64,000 nt of DNA from an uncultured Winogradskyella sp. (lineage in GTDB: Bacteria; Bacteroidota; Bacteroidia; Flavobacteriales; Flavobacteriaceae). The stretch lies in NCBI RefSeq assembly GCF_947495255.1, contig NZ_CANLYI010000002.1:248001-312000 (forward strand). Direction: 5' to 3'. Below the pieces are notes generated by a model that saw only the letters and a list, made by a program, of their open reading frames with translations, did not search any database and was not told where the DNA came from. The position numbers and the translations under genes are program-made. Positions 37,442 through 46,871 of the stretch are shown here, piece after piece; within the stretch, counting starts at the first letter, position 1; each line of letters starts with the position of its first letter.

Positions 37442-38742
37442 AAAACTTTTGAGTTATATTTAGGTTGATAGATTTGTAAGCCCCAACATGTAAACACCAA
37501 TGGCATAAAAGCATTCATAGATGCTGCCATCCAAGATTCTGAGATTGCTGAAAATAAACACATCATTAAAAAAGCAAATCTAACAATTTTCATTTTACTT
37601 AAAGTATACATTTTATACCAAAAAAAAGAAAACGCCATTAAACCAATAATACCTACATTAAGTAGTAAACTTAAATACGAATTCCAAATACCATACCAAT
37701 GTCTGGCTCTAAATTCCCCCAAAAAACGATCTCCATATAGTTTTATAAAATAATTATCATAGAGCATGCCTTTACCTAACCAAGGTTGGTTATATATTTC
37801 TGCAATGGCTACTACCCAAACCTCCGTTCTGCCACTTGCGTCATCAAGCGTATCGGTTCTTAAAAAATCTGACAAACCCAACGATGATATAACAGCACTA
37901 GGACTCAGGGTTGCACTAATTCCATATACATAGACCACAAATAACAAGGCAATAATTAATAATATTTTATGCTTTAATAGTCGTATACTCATTTCGTAAG
38001 CCATAATTGCAAATATAGATGTACGAGAACCCGATAATAATACTAACACAATTAGAACAATTTTAAATACCTTAAAAAACCGTTTATCAAAGGTACTTTG
38101 TTTTTTTCTCCAAATGATATCTACAACAGCATATGAAAACATAGCCGCCATACCTAAACCATTTGGGTTTGCCATTACACCAGCATAACGTCCTTTAATA
38201 TACTTTACATCAATAAATGGTATAAAATTTAAAATTAAATTCAAAAAAAAGTAGAACGCCAATACGGTTATAACTAAATTATAAAAACGTTTCGCATCAT
38301 ATTCGACTAACAATTGCACACATTTAAAGATTACTAATGCTACTAAAAAATAACTTAGACCTCTTGCTGTAGCCTCTATACCTAAAGGCGACAAACTATA
38401 TGTTATTAATGTTGCCACAATACTGAAGGGCAAAATATTAAAGGCGACATTACGATTAGTAAGTTGAAAACCTATTAAAATAAGTAAGCCAATACCCAGT
38501 ATAACAAATCTTAAATTTTGTGCAAAGCTAAAAACTCCAGAAAAATTATCACCCAAAAAGTATATAACAATGAAAAACACAAATAAGGTTTCGACTTTTT
38601 GATTAGCTTTTGATATAGTAAATAAAGACAAGCAAACCGCACTAGCTAGAACAACACCACCAATCATACCTCCTAATATTAGTGCTAAAAGCCATAATAA
38701 GGTCATTTTATGATTACGAATGATATTAATATATTTTGACAC
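37438..38742 (-). CDS. wzy: O-antigen polymerase/ligase-type membrane protein (putative Wzy)
   Basis: A 434-aa protein with about ten or more hydrophobic spans and one larger periplasmic loop between about residues 285 and 365. The O-antigen ligase domain is suggested by 'GVMANPNGLGMAAMFSY', 'LLSGSRTSIFAIMAYE' and the loop ending 'WNSYLSLLLNVGIIGLMAFSF'. In a Wzx/Wzy cluster with only one such protein, polymerase is the most likely role, but a ligase cannot be excluded. Confidence 0.8.
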   Translation of the reverse strand: MSKYINIIRNHKMTLLWLLALILGGMIGGVVLASAVCLSLFTISKANQKVETLFVFFIVIYFLGDNFSGVFSFAQNLRFVILGIGLLILIGFQLTNRNVAFNILPFSIVATLITYSLSPLGIEATARGLSYFLVALVIFKCVQLLVEYDAKRFYNLVITVLAFYFFLNLILNFIPFIDVKYIKGRYAGVMANPNGLGMAAMFSYAVVDIIWRKKQSTFDKRFFKVFKIVLIVLVLLSGSRTSIFAIMAYEMSIRLLKHKILLIIALLFVVYVYGISATLSPSAVISSLGLSDFLRTDTLDDASGRTEVWVVAIAEIYNQPWLGKGMLYDNYFIKLYGDRFLGEFRARHWYGIWNSYLSLLLNVGIIGLMAFSFFWYKMYTLSKMKIVRFAFLMMCLFSAISESWMAASMNAFMPLVFTCWGLQIYQPKYNSKVL

Positions 38743-38818
38743 TATTTTGGATTTAAGATATTATTTAATTTCTTTTAAAAAAATTATAGAAAAAAATATT
38801 TTATTGAATTACACCTAT

Positions 38819-39748
38819 TTATTCTTTATAGACTATTCTAAAAATCTTAAAAAATAAAGAATTCAACCACAATAGTGGCCAAAGTACTAGACTTAAGTCT
38901 TTTCTTATGTAATACATTCTTTCCCAAACAGCCCTTTTTTCTTTATTATATGAACCCAATCCATATTTATAAAAACAAAAACTAAGTCTCTTAAAATAAA
39001 GAAACTTAAGACTGCTTGACACGAGTTTTTTATCTTCTAGCTTTTTATAAATACTAAAAAGTGCGTCTTCAATACTTTTTAATTTATCCGTCGACAAATT
39101 AAGACCTATTCTATCATAATCGTGACTTCTGTATAATGAATTTACTTCATTAAGAAATACAATTTTATCTGTTTGAATAACATGTTGCATTGAAAACTCC
39201 CAATCCTGATGCATCTTCAAATCTTCATTCCAAACTATATTATTAGAAATTAAATAATTTCGTCTATATAAAGCACACATAGTTTGCCAAGGGAACTCAA
39301 AATAATCTATATATTCCCCAGTTAATTCTCTTCCCCAAAACTTTTCAACGAGACAGTCTCTATTATTTAAAAAAACTTGAGTCTTAGAATAAACGATATC
39401 TATATTTTTATTAAATATAGAAATTTGATGCTCTAACTTATTTGGCAATAATAAATCATCAGAATCAAAAAACTGAACATATTCTCCATGAGCTTCAAAT
39501 AATCCTTTATTTCTTGCTTTAGGCGCGCCTGAATTTTTTTGTTGAAATAATCTTATATCAAATATATCTTTAACAGAATTCTCCTTAATATATTTTTTAA
39601 TCAATGATATACTATTATCCGTAGAACCATCATCCACAAGAATAACTTCAATTGGCCTATAAGTTTGTTTTAGAATAGATTCCAAACATTCATATATAAA
39701 ATTTTCTCTATTAAATACTGGTATTATAACTGAAACCAAACTATTCAT
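38819..39748 (-). CDS. Family 2 glycosyltransferase (309 aa)
   Basis: A GT-A transferase with 'VSVIIPVFNRENFIYECLES', 'VILVDDGSTDNSISLI', the DxD 'QFFDSDDLLLP' and 'HQDWEFSM' as the catalytic region. The C-terminus has a short hydrophobic stretch ('LSLVLWPLLWLNSLFFKIF') that may attach it to the membrane. It lies seven bases after the next upstream gene, within the operon. Specificity is unknown. Confidence 0.86.
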   Translation of the reverse strand: MNSLVSVIIPVFNRENFIYECLESILKQTYRPIEVILVDDGSTDNSISLIKKYIKENSVKDIFDIRLFQQKNSGAPKARNKGLFEAHGEYVQFFDSDDLLLPNKLEHQISIFNKNIDIVYSKTQVFLNNRDCLVEKFWGRELTGEYIDYFEFPWQTMCALYRRNYLISNNIVWNEDLKMHQDWEFSMQHVIQTDKIVFLNEVNSLYRSHDYDRIGLNLSTDKLKSIEDALFSIYKKLEDKKLVSSSLKFLYFKRLSFCFYKYGLGSYNKEKRAVWERMYYIRKDLSLVLWPLLWLNSLFFKIFRIVYKE

Positions 39749-39755
39749 CCTATAT

Positions 39756-40886
39756 CTATTTTAAGCTATCAATAACTTGAGCATAATTAGGAAATGAATT
39801 TAAATACGCATTAATTTCTTTAGTTGCCAGTTCTCCTTTTTCTAATAAAGAATCCTTTTCTAACCATAAATGTTCCATCGCTTTATCTATGGCAGAAAAA
39901 TTTACACCATATGAAAAGAAACCCAATTTTTCTGGTAATATTTCAATTGCTCCACCAACGTCGGTAGACATAGCGGTTCTACCACATAGCATTGCCTCTA
40001 CCAGAGCTAATGGTAAACCTTCAAAATAGGATGGCATTACTAAAACTTGGTTTTTTTCCCAAATATCTTTACGTATATCATCAACATGACCATTAAAATG
40101 AACCTTACTCTCTAAATTCCAATTTTTGCATAAATATTTTAGTAAAACTTCATCTGGGCCTTTTCCATAAATATTTAAATTCCAATTACGCTGTTTCCAT
40201 TTATCTTGAGCAAGTACTTGTAACAATAAAGACTGTCCTTTAACTTTTGTATTAAGACGACCAACACAAGCCATGTTTAAAACTGTTTTATCTCCTTTAT
40301 ATACGACCTTAGAAAAAGACGTCATATTTACTGGGTTGTTTATAATTTTACCATTCGGAAAATCATAACCAATTTGTCGTTTAGAGATTTCTAATAAACG
40401 CTTTGATACAAAAAATATATTTGAAGCTTTTTCACAAATCACTTTAATACTTTTAGCCACCTCAAAACCAAAATAACGATCTTCTGGATTTACATGTATT
40501 ATTAAGCTAAATGGTATATTTAGATTATTAAAAAACTTTTGGTATAGTTTTATTTCTAACTCCGAAAAACTCCCCATACTTATCAAAATATGATTCGGTT
40601 TTGAGGTTTTTAATAGATGTGACAGTTCTAAAGGTGAAAAAAGGTACTTATTCAAAAGACCAATCGGTTTCTTATATAGTGTTGAATAATTTATCCGTCG
40701 TCGCTTAAAAGATTTAATCCCTAAATCCTCTAATGCTTTTATTTCTATAGGCTTACTCTGCCATCTGTAATAACTAATAAAAACGTCATGCTGTCCTTTT
40801 AGTGCTGTCTTTGCTAGTTCGCACCATAGATGCTCACTTCCACCCCAAGGATTTCCCCCCATCGTTGTCATTAAAAGTAATCTCAT
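39756..40886 (-). CDS. Family 4 glycosyltransferase (376 aa)
   Basis: A GT-B protein starting 'LLLMTTMGGNPWGGSEHLWCELA'. The donor domain has 'ACVGRLNTKVKGQSLLLQVL', 'YGKGPDEVLLKYL', 'FNGHVDDI' and 'SYFEGLPLALVEAMLCGRTA' (EX7E). Its start codon directly abuts the stop of the pyruvyl transferase gene, so the pair is co-translated. Specificity is unknown. Confidence 0.88.
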   Translation of the reverse strand: MRLLLMTTMGGNPWGGSEHLWCELAKTALKGQHDVFISYYRWQSKPIEIKALEDLGIKSFKRRRINYSTLYKKPIGLLNKYLFSPLELSHLLKTSKPNHILISMGSFSELEIKLYQKFFNNLNIPFSLIIHVNPEDRYFGFEVAKSIKVICEKASNIFFVSKRLLEISKRQIGYDFPNGKIINNPVNMTSFSKVVYKGDKTVLNMACVGRLNTKVKGQSLLLQVLAQDKWKQRNWNLNIYGKGPDEVLLKYLCKNWNLESKVHFNGHVDDIRKDIWEKNQVLVMPSYFEGLPLALVEAMLCGRTAMSTDVGGAIEILPEKLGFFSYGVNFSAIDKAMEHLWLEKDSLLEKGELATKEINAYLNSFPNYAQVIDSLK

Positions 40887-41780
40887 TTAGAAATATTTAA
40901 TTTTTAAAGCTTCTAATTTATTCTTCAACTGAGCAACTTTAGACTCAATTATTTTATCATTTGACAAATAAAATTGATCTGCTTTTATTATTTGTTGAAT
41001 TTTTCTCTTATAACTATGCACTCTAAATTTAGAAACTATTGGTGCTAAAAATTTCGCTATAAATGCTATTTTTATTTTATCCTTTATTATTTTCTCAAAA
41101 AAACTAATATCATGAAGTTTAGGAAGCTGATTAAATTTAAAGTTAGTTATTTCCATGGAACTTGTAAAATCACCCCACTTAAAATCATTAATAAAAGGAT
41201 AACCTTTTGTAGGAATCCAGGGAACCCTAAAGGCATCTGCAACTATCGCACCATGCATAGCGTCAGTGATAACTTTCTCAGATTGGGCTAATTCTTTTAA
41301 TACTTTTTTATAGGGATCTGCAGGACTAATAAATTTTATACCTAAGTCTGCAAAAACCTTTTTTAACTCTCTATACATGTCTTCACTTTTATGATGTGGC
41401 ATGTAAGCATATTTGTATTTCTTCTTAACTGAGAAATCATAAAAATCATTAAGCAGGTAGGCACCATCACATACAGCATAAGAATTATTTATCCCTAAAA
41501 GTTCTGCAGTTTTTGGTCCTCTTACACAAAAAACATCATACGATTCATCTATTAATGGAGCTTTACCATAGGTGCCGTCATTACCTTTTGTAGCGCCAGA
41601 AGAAAATACAATTTTTAAAGCCTCTATTTTTTTAAGTCCAAGAATAGTACCTATTCCAATTAATTTCACATCTCCCGTTTCCGAGAAATTATCACCCAAA
41701 TAATTTTCAAATATAAATGGATTTAAGGCATCCCCAAAGTTTTGTCCTTTATGATAAACGAGTTCAACTGTTTTTTTCAT
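40887..41780 (-). CDS. Polysaccharide pyruvyl transferase family protein (297 aa)
   Basis: It has the features of the CsaB/PssM/WcaK family, which transfers pyruvate from PEP to form ketals on sugars. These are 'NFGDALNPFIFENYLGDNF' at the N-terminus, 'SSGATKGNDGTYG', 'FCVRGPKTAELLGI', 'YAYMPHHKSEDMY' and 'EKVITDAMHGAIVADAFRVPWI' (the conserved His). A pyruvate ketal would add negative charge to the polymer. It overlaps the preceding glycosyltransferase by 17 bp. Confidence 0.84.
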   Translation of the reverse strand: MKKTVELVYHKGQNFGDALNPFIFENYLGDNFSETGDVKLIGIGTILGLKKIEALKIVFSSGATKGNDGTYGKAPLIDESYDVFCVRGPKTAELLGINNSYAVCDGAYLLNDFYDFSVKKKYKYAYMPHHKSEDMYRELKKVFADLGIKFISPADPYKKVLKELAQSEKVITDAMHGAIVADAFRVPWIPTKGYPFINDFKWGDFTSSMEITNFKFNQLPKLHDISFFEKIIKDKIKIAFIAKFLAPIVSKFRVHSYKRKIQQIIKADQFYLSNDKIIESKVAQLKNKLEALKIKYF

Positions 41781-42843
41781 GGTTATTTTTTATATTCTGG
41801 AGTGCTTTCTCTCCCTTATTTTTTATACTATCCTTATTTTTTATGATATCGAGCACAATCTGATTTAATTCTTTTTTTACTGTTGAAGCAAATACAGTAC
41901 GCTCATTTTCGGTAGCTAATGCACCATTTCTATCCTCATCCTTTGGCACTGTAATAACCCACCCCATTTCATTAGAGTTAATTTCTGGTATAGCTCTTAT
42001 ATCCGTTGTAATCACCGGACAACCGCAAGCCTGAGCCTCTAGAATAGAATACCCAAATGAATCCGCCCAAGTAGGTAATAAACCTACATGTGATGCTTTA
42101 AACAACTCCAAAACATCATCATTTTTTAAACGCTTAAAATGCTTAATATTATCTGGAAATTTTTCAATAATATTTTGAGCTCTTTTTAAATGACGTGTCT
42201 CTGTTCGTGTTGCATAATCCCCAAAATTCATGGTGCTTACAATATTAAGAAACAACTCCTTGTTTGATGGTATTAAGTTTTCGAAAACTTGCAAAACCTC
42301 TAAACCTCCTTTTCTAAAAAAATCTGAACCTACAATGGTAAAAATGATTTTATTGGTACTCAATATTTTCTCATTATAAGTTTTAATAAGACTTTTTTGA
42401 GGTGGTAACTGAACAATCATTTTACTTTTAATTACCTCTAAATATTGAGGGTAATTTTTTTCTAAATACTTTATTTGCAATTTATACGTACAAGTTGAAA
42501 GTGCTATTATTTGTTCACAATTTTTTGACGCCAATTTTTTAATAGCCACATCATAAACAAATTTAGGTGCATCACCTAATCTTGGCAATGTTGTTTCAAA
42601 ATGAACTTTCCAAGGATTACGTCCTAAATTTATGGTATTAAAAAAGTGACAGCTTGTTTTGGAATCTAAAGGATTAAAAAAAAGCCCTTTCCAAAACGGG
42701 TGATAGCCCTTACCTGTAAATTTATGCATTAGTTTTAGACCTAAACTAAAAATATCCTTTTTGTGAATATAATTATGTTCAGTCGTAATTATATTTCTAA
42801 CTTCAGCATAACCGTCAGGGTAATTATTAATAATATTTTTCAT
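41764..42843 (-). CDS. Family 4 glycosyltransferase (359 aa)
   Basis: A GT-B protein. The long open frame begins at 42918 inside the upstream gene, but ATG 42843 (MKNIINNYPDGY) follows that gene's stop by two bases and is the likely start. Donor-domain marks are 'FTIVGSDFFRKGGLEVLQVF' and 'WADSFGYSILEAQACGCPVITTD' (EX7E). It overlaps the pyruvyl transferase start by 17 bp. Specificity is unknown. Confidence 0.84.
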   Translation of the reverse strand: MKNIINNYPDGYAEVRNIITTEHNYIHKKDIFSLGLKLMHKFTGKGYHPFWKGLFFNPLDSKTSCHFFNTINLGRNPWKVHFETTLPRLGDAPKFVYDVAIKKLASKNCEQIIALSTCTYKLQIKYLEKNYPQYLEVIKSKMIVQLPPQKSLIKTYNEKILSTNKIIFTIVGSDFFRKGGLEVLQVFENLIPSNKELFLNIVSTMNFGDYATRTETRHLKRAQNIIEKFPDNIKHFKRLKNDDVLELFKASHVGLLPTWADSFGYSILEAQACGCPVITTDIRAIPEINSNEMGWVITVPKDEDRNGALATENERTVFASTVKKELNQIVLDIIKNKDSIKNKGEKALQNIKNNHEKNS

Positions 42844-42845
42844 AT

Positions 42846-43715
42846 TTATGGTACTATAACTTTTCCAAATAAAATGGTAGACATCATAAAATAGTAATTT
42901 TTTAACGATAAGTGCCAAGGCTTACAATACTTAAAAAAGTATTTAAACCCTTTTAATACATGTCTCTTTTTAAAATTTCTTAGTACAACAAATTTAAATA
43001 TAAAATGAGTTCTTCCTTTAGTTGAGAGATAGTTTCTATACTGTTTAAACCAGTTTAAAGAATAAATCCATGTACCACCTTTATAATCTATATTATTTTC
43101 TTCCCAATGCACAATTACTGTAGGCTCTTTAGACCAAGCAAATTCGGCTTTAGCATGCTCTAGTTGTAAAAGAAAATCATAATCTTGGTGCCGTATTAAA
43201 TCTTCATTAAATAAACATAATTTAGCCATTTCAGTTTTAACCATTAAACCAGAAGTTTGCATAAATCCCTCATCTGCAAAAAGGTATTCTCCGATATTTT
43301 TACTCGTTTTTAGAGCTTTTTTGGGAGTAGTGTAAGAAAACCTGTTCGCACTTAATACAGTACATGTTGTATAAACCGCCTCTGGTGATTCTGTTTTCAG
43401 TACTTCTATTAAATTATTTAAATGATTAGGCAACCATTCGTCGTCTGCATCTAAAAAAGCAATATACATTCCTTTACTTGCTTTTATTCCTGTATTCCTC
43501 GCGGCTGCACCATTTTTGTTTTTTTGATGAGTTAAGGTTTTTATTCTAGCATCTTTAAAACTTTCTATAATTGGTAAAGCTACATCCCAATCTGGAGAAG
43601 CATCATTGATAATTAATATTTCAAAATCTTGAAAAACCTGAGATATAACACTATTTAAAGTGTTTTCAATATTTTTCGCATTTTTAAAATAAGGTATTAC
43701 TACTGAAATTTTCAT
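42846..43715 (-). CDS. Family 2 glycosyltransferase (289 aa)
   Basis: A GT-A transferase: 'ISVVIPYFKNAKNIENTLNS', 'ILIINDASPDWDVAL', the DxD region 'AFLDADDEWLPNHL' and 'RHQDYDFLLQLE'. The C-terminal ~50 residues are basic and aromatic and may touch the membrane. It is next to the sulfotransferase-like gene (62-bp gap). Specificity is unknown. Confidence 0.86.
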   Translation of the reverse strand: MKISVVIPYFKNAKNIENTLNSVISQVFQDFEILIINDASPDWDVALPIIESFKDARIKTLTHQKNKNGAAARNTGIKASKGMYIAFLDADDEWLPNHLNNLIEVLKTESPEAVYTTCTVLSANRFSYTTPKKALKTSKNIGEYLFADEGFMQTSGLMVKTEMAKLCLFNEDLIRHQDYDFLLQLEHAKAEFAWSKEPTVIVHWEENNIDYKGGTWIYSLNWFKQYRNYLSTKGRTHFIFKFVVLRNFKKRHVLKGFKYFFKYCKPWHLSLKNYYFMMSTILFGKVIVP

Positions 43716-43777
43716 TTATTTCCAATTCTTTTCATTTCTTAACACGCATCAGAGTGCTATAAAAATCGAGGCTATAA

Positions 43778-44383
43778 TTAATATTTACTAGTTTGATTAA
43801 AATGCGGAAAATTTGCTTGTATGGGTGTTTTACCTAAAAACAATGCTAATTTCTCAAAACCTGTTTTATCCTTGACATCTAAAACTATAAATTGGTCCTT
43901 AGGGTGCGCCTTAAAATAATCAAGTACAAATGCCTCATGCTTTTTATAAGCCTCCCAACCTTCCTCTACATCTGGATATGCTCCCTTTGTTTTATATGTC
44001 CATTTGTAAAATGATTTTTTCCACGCGTGTTCTTCCCTCGTTAAATATATAAATTTACTCCCAGGAAAAGCCTTGTCTAACACAGGAATCATATCCTCTT
44101 TTAGCCAAGGTAAATCATCAAAGGATTCAAACTTTGATGTATAGTCTATTATTTTATTATACTTTGATTTTAAATAATACTTTCGATATATTTTTCTATC
44201 AAAAGAACTATGCTTATAACCCAACATTTTTAATGATTTACCTAAAGTAGTTGTTCCCGTTTTGTTGTAACCGATACAAAATATTTTAGGGCCGTATCTA
44301 GATTTACTAAAAAGTAATACCAGTAACTTTTTCCAATATCTTACTTTATTTATTGTTCGTCTAACTATTAGTTTTCTTTTCAA
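43778..44383 (-). CDS. Small sulfotransferase-family protein (201 aa)
   Basis: It is proposed to transfer sulfate from PAPS to a sugar of the repeat unit. The 5'-phosphosulfate-binding loop is 'GYNKTGTTTLGKSLKMLG' (about 38-55). The 3'-phosphate-binding segment is 'FIYLTREEHAWKKSF' (about 115-129), with the usual Arg and Ser. It is short for the family (usually 250-350 aa) but the fold's two defining sites are present. The same strand carries a full PAPS-synthesis set upstream (cysC, cysD, cysN), which strongly supports the call. The N-terminus is basic with no clear membrane span. Confidence 0.75.
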   Translation of the reverse strand: MKRKLIVRRTINKVRYWKKLLVLLFSKSRYGPKIFCIGYNKTGTTTLGKSLKMLGYKHSSFDRKIYRKYYLKSKYNKIIDYTSKFESFDDLPWLKEDMIPVLDKAFPGSKFIYLTREEHAWKKSFYKWTYKTKGAYPDVEEGWEAYKKHEAFVLDYFKAHPKDQFIVLDVKDKTGFEKLALFLGKTPIQANFPHFNQTSKY

Positions 44384-44537
44384 AATTCAAATTTTTCTAT
44401 TATAATTATATTTTTTGGATAACCAATACAATTGTGACCGTAAGGATTAATTAAAAAACATAATTTCACTATTAAAAAGCTAAAAAAGTTACACTAAAAA
44501 TAATTTTACAGCTATTAAAGAGAATCATATATTAATC
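44384..44537 (-). other. 154-bp AT-rich spacer inside the polysaccharide operon
   Basis: This is among the largest gaps within the cluster. No open frame, hairpin terminator or TAnnTTTG element was seen on the minus strand. It may mark the junction of separately acquired blocks or hold an unrecognised promoter. Confidence 0.35.
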
Positions 44538-45278
44538 TCAAACATTATTCTCAAACGTTTTAAGTTCGATATTTTGCATTATAGTCATAGAATTCTTAAC
44601 TTTAATTTTACTCAGTAAGGTTCCATATGCAATTATACATTTATCGCCTATTTGAGTATCTTTTAAAATAACTACACTTTTTCCAATCCAATTGTCATCA
44701 CCAATTAAAACTTGTTTTGTGTTCGGTTTTTCGTACTCATATCCAGAATGATATGATATAGTTAATTCTCTTCTCTTTTTTGCAGAATAAATATTATGCG
44801 TGTTTGTATCCCAAATCATGGTATCATAAGATATTTGATTAAAGTTACCAATAATTATTTCTTCATCACAACGAATTTGGCTACCTTTATTAATAACATT
44901 ATAATTACCAATAATTAAATTAGAATGAAATCTTAATAGCATTGAACTTTCAACCTTATTATTATGGCCTATCCTTACAGAACCACTTATTAAATAGTTT
45001 ATTTTTTGAAAATTATTTTTAACACCAATACTATTGTTTTCTCCAACAAAACATCTACCATTAACAACTAAATTCACATTAATTAACATACTATTGTCTC
45101 CAATTATTAATTCCGAATTAGGTCCAACAAATATATTTGAATTCCTGATTTTTACATTATTTCCAATTTCACACCTACTGTTAACAGCAATTCTTATCGT
45201 GTTTTTTTTAAATAAAAACTTGCGGTTAATTTTATAAAACCAAAAAAATCTATTTGATATTTTAGACGATAAACTCAC
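44538..45278 (-). CDS. Left-handed beta-helix (hexapeptide) transferase, 246 aa
   Basis: It consists of many imperfect hexapeptide turns ('IGNNVKIRNSNIFVGPNSELIIGDNSML', '..IGDDNWIGKSVVILKDTQIGDKC') in two blocks separated by a loop with 'IWDTNTHNIYS', where the His is the likely catalytic residue. This is typical of O- or N-acyltransferases of the LbH superfamily acting on nucleotide sugars or glycans. It overlaps the flippase stop by 4 bp. The DNA looks even more AT-rich than its surroundings. Confidence 0.8.
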   Translation of the reverse strand: MSLSSKISNRFFWFYKINRKFLFKKNTIRIAVNSRCEIGNNVKIRNSNIFVGPNSELIIGDNSMLINVNLVVNGRCFVGENNSIGVKNNFQKINYLISGSVRIGHNNKVESSMLLRFHSNLIIGNYNVINKGSQIRCDEEIIIGNFNQISYDTMIWDTNTHNIYSAKKRRELTISYHSGYEYEKPNTKQVLIGDDNWIGKSVVILKDTQIGDKCIIAYGTLLSKIKVKNSMTIMQNIELKTFENNV

Positions 45279-46798
45279 TTCTTTTGTTTTAATAATAATG
45301 ATTTTATTTTCGAAACCCCTAACTTTCTTTCATTTTTAGAAAAGGAAAATAAAAATGAACTTATCACAAAAATAATTGCTCCCGAGATAACAGTATAAAA
45401 AAATCGATACTCAAAATCTATTTTCATTTTAAATAATACCATCCATACTACAGTAATTATTGTTGGTATAGCAACTGGAATTATGACTGTTTTCACAAAA
45501 TTAACCTTCTCAAATTTTATTAGTCCCTTAAAAATTTTATATCTTATTAATCCAACAATTATATCCACGAGTAAATATGAAAACATAATATATATAATAG
45601 TCAATTCAAAATATAATATAACGTACGCAATTGGAATTAACAAAAATTTTAAAAGCCCTCCAACAAGCATATACTTTCTTATATCTCCTATAGCATGTAT
45701 TGCCGCATCCAGTCCTATCGTTATTTGATTAGTTAGCAAAGATAATATTAAACCAGTACAAATTATTACCGTAAATCTCGGTACTTCACCTAGCCAAAAA
45801 AGCAATACTTGATACATTTCAAATAATACTGGTATTGCAGCAAATGCCAATAACAAGTAACTAAATTTGCACAACACCAAAGACATAGAAATCATTTCAG
45901 TTCTCTTTCCTGCTCCTTCGTTTTTTACAATTTGTGGTCGAAACGTATTGAATATTGTCTGTGAAAAAAAATTAACTTGGTTTGACAATTGCCGAGATAT
46001 TCCATATGCTGTATTTGCAACCGTTCCTAAAAATAAATTTAAAACAACACCAACCCCTTGACTTCTTGCCAAAAAACTAATCGTACCTAACAAATTCCAT
46101 CTCGCAAAAGCAAACATTTCTTTAAACATAAAATGTTCTTTGAATTTATTAAAACTCAACTTCGATTCATTGTAATTTAATTTACAAAATACACTCCTAA
46201 TAATTCGAGACAGAATAATCAAGAGCATATTTAAAAATCCAAAAGTTAACAATTTATCTTGAGAAGAATAAGTAATAAAAATTGCAATTCCTAATGTTAC
46301 AAGTGTTTCAAAAACTCCTACAATAGCTAAAAATTTCATATCCTCATGTGCTTTGATTAGCGCATCATAAGGTGCCGCATTTATAGAGAAAAAAGTACTT
46401 ACAATCACAAATTGAAAAATAACTTTAGCCGATTCTATTCTATCAATTGGAATATTTAAAAATCCATCAAATAAAAATAATCCAATAATCTCCAGTATAA
46501 TAACTAAACAAATTGCTATTATTAAATGAAACAATACAGTCGTATGAAAAATAGAATTCAACTTATTATATTGACCTTTTCCTAAGAATATAGAAATGTA
46601 CCGTTGAGTTGCTGAAGACATTGCCAAATTCAAGAAAATGAGCATAGAAATCACACCACCAATCAAGCTATAAATTCCATAATCCTCTACTCCCATCGCC
46701 TTAAGAATAAGACGTGTGGAGTACATAGTAATAAATACTGTTAAAATAGATTTACCATACAAAAAAATTGTATTCGTAAAAATTTTCTTATAACTCAT
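45275..46798 (-). CDS. wzx: Wzx-type oligosaccharide flippase
   Basis: A 507-aa protein with about 12-14 hydrophobic spans, of the MOP/MATE polysaccharide transporter superfamily, which flips lipid-linked repeat units across the inner membrane. Family-like segments are 'YSTRLILKAMGVEDYGIYSLIGG' near the N-terminus and 'ARSQGVGVVLNLFLG' in the middle. It is the only flippase candidate in the cluster, which supports the role. The gene is strikingly AT-rich. Confidence 0.86.
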   Translation of the reverse strand: MSYKKIFTNTIFLYGKSILTVFITMYSTRLILKAMGVEDYGIYSLIGGVISMLIFLNLAMSSATQRYISIFLGKGQYNKLNSIFHTTVLFHLIIAICLVIILEIIGLFLFDGFLNIPIDRIESAKVIFQFVIVSTFFSINAAPYDALIKAHEDMKFLAIVGVFETLVTLGIAIFITYSSQDKLLTFGFLNMLLIILSRIIRSVFCKLNYNESKLSFNKFKEHFMFKEMFAFARWNLLGTISFLARSQGVGVVLNLFLGTVANTAYGISRQLSNQVNFFSQTIFNTFRPQIVKNEGAGKRTEMISMSLVLCKFSYLLLAFAAIPVLFEMYQVLLFWLGEVPRFTVIICTGLILSLLTNQITIGLDAAIHAIGDIRKYMLVGGLLKFLLIPIAYVILYFELTIIYIMFSYLLVDIIVGLIRYKIFKGLIKFEKVNFVKTVIIPVAIPTIITVVWMVLFKMKIDFEYRFFYTVISGAIIFVISSFLFSFSKNERKLGVSKIKSLLLKQKK

Positions 46799-46871
46799 AT
46801 AGTATTAAATCTAATTTCTCATGTTAAGTAATCATAAACACTTTATTAATAATACGTTGTTAATCAACAGT

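Noticed and set aside
42844-42918. 25-residue N-terminal extension of the glycosyltransferase at 41764
   Set aside because: It lies inside the upstream glycosyltransferase gene, and the ATG at 42843 directly follows that gene's stop.
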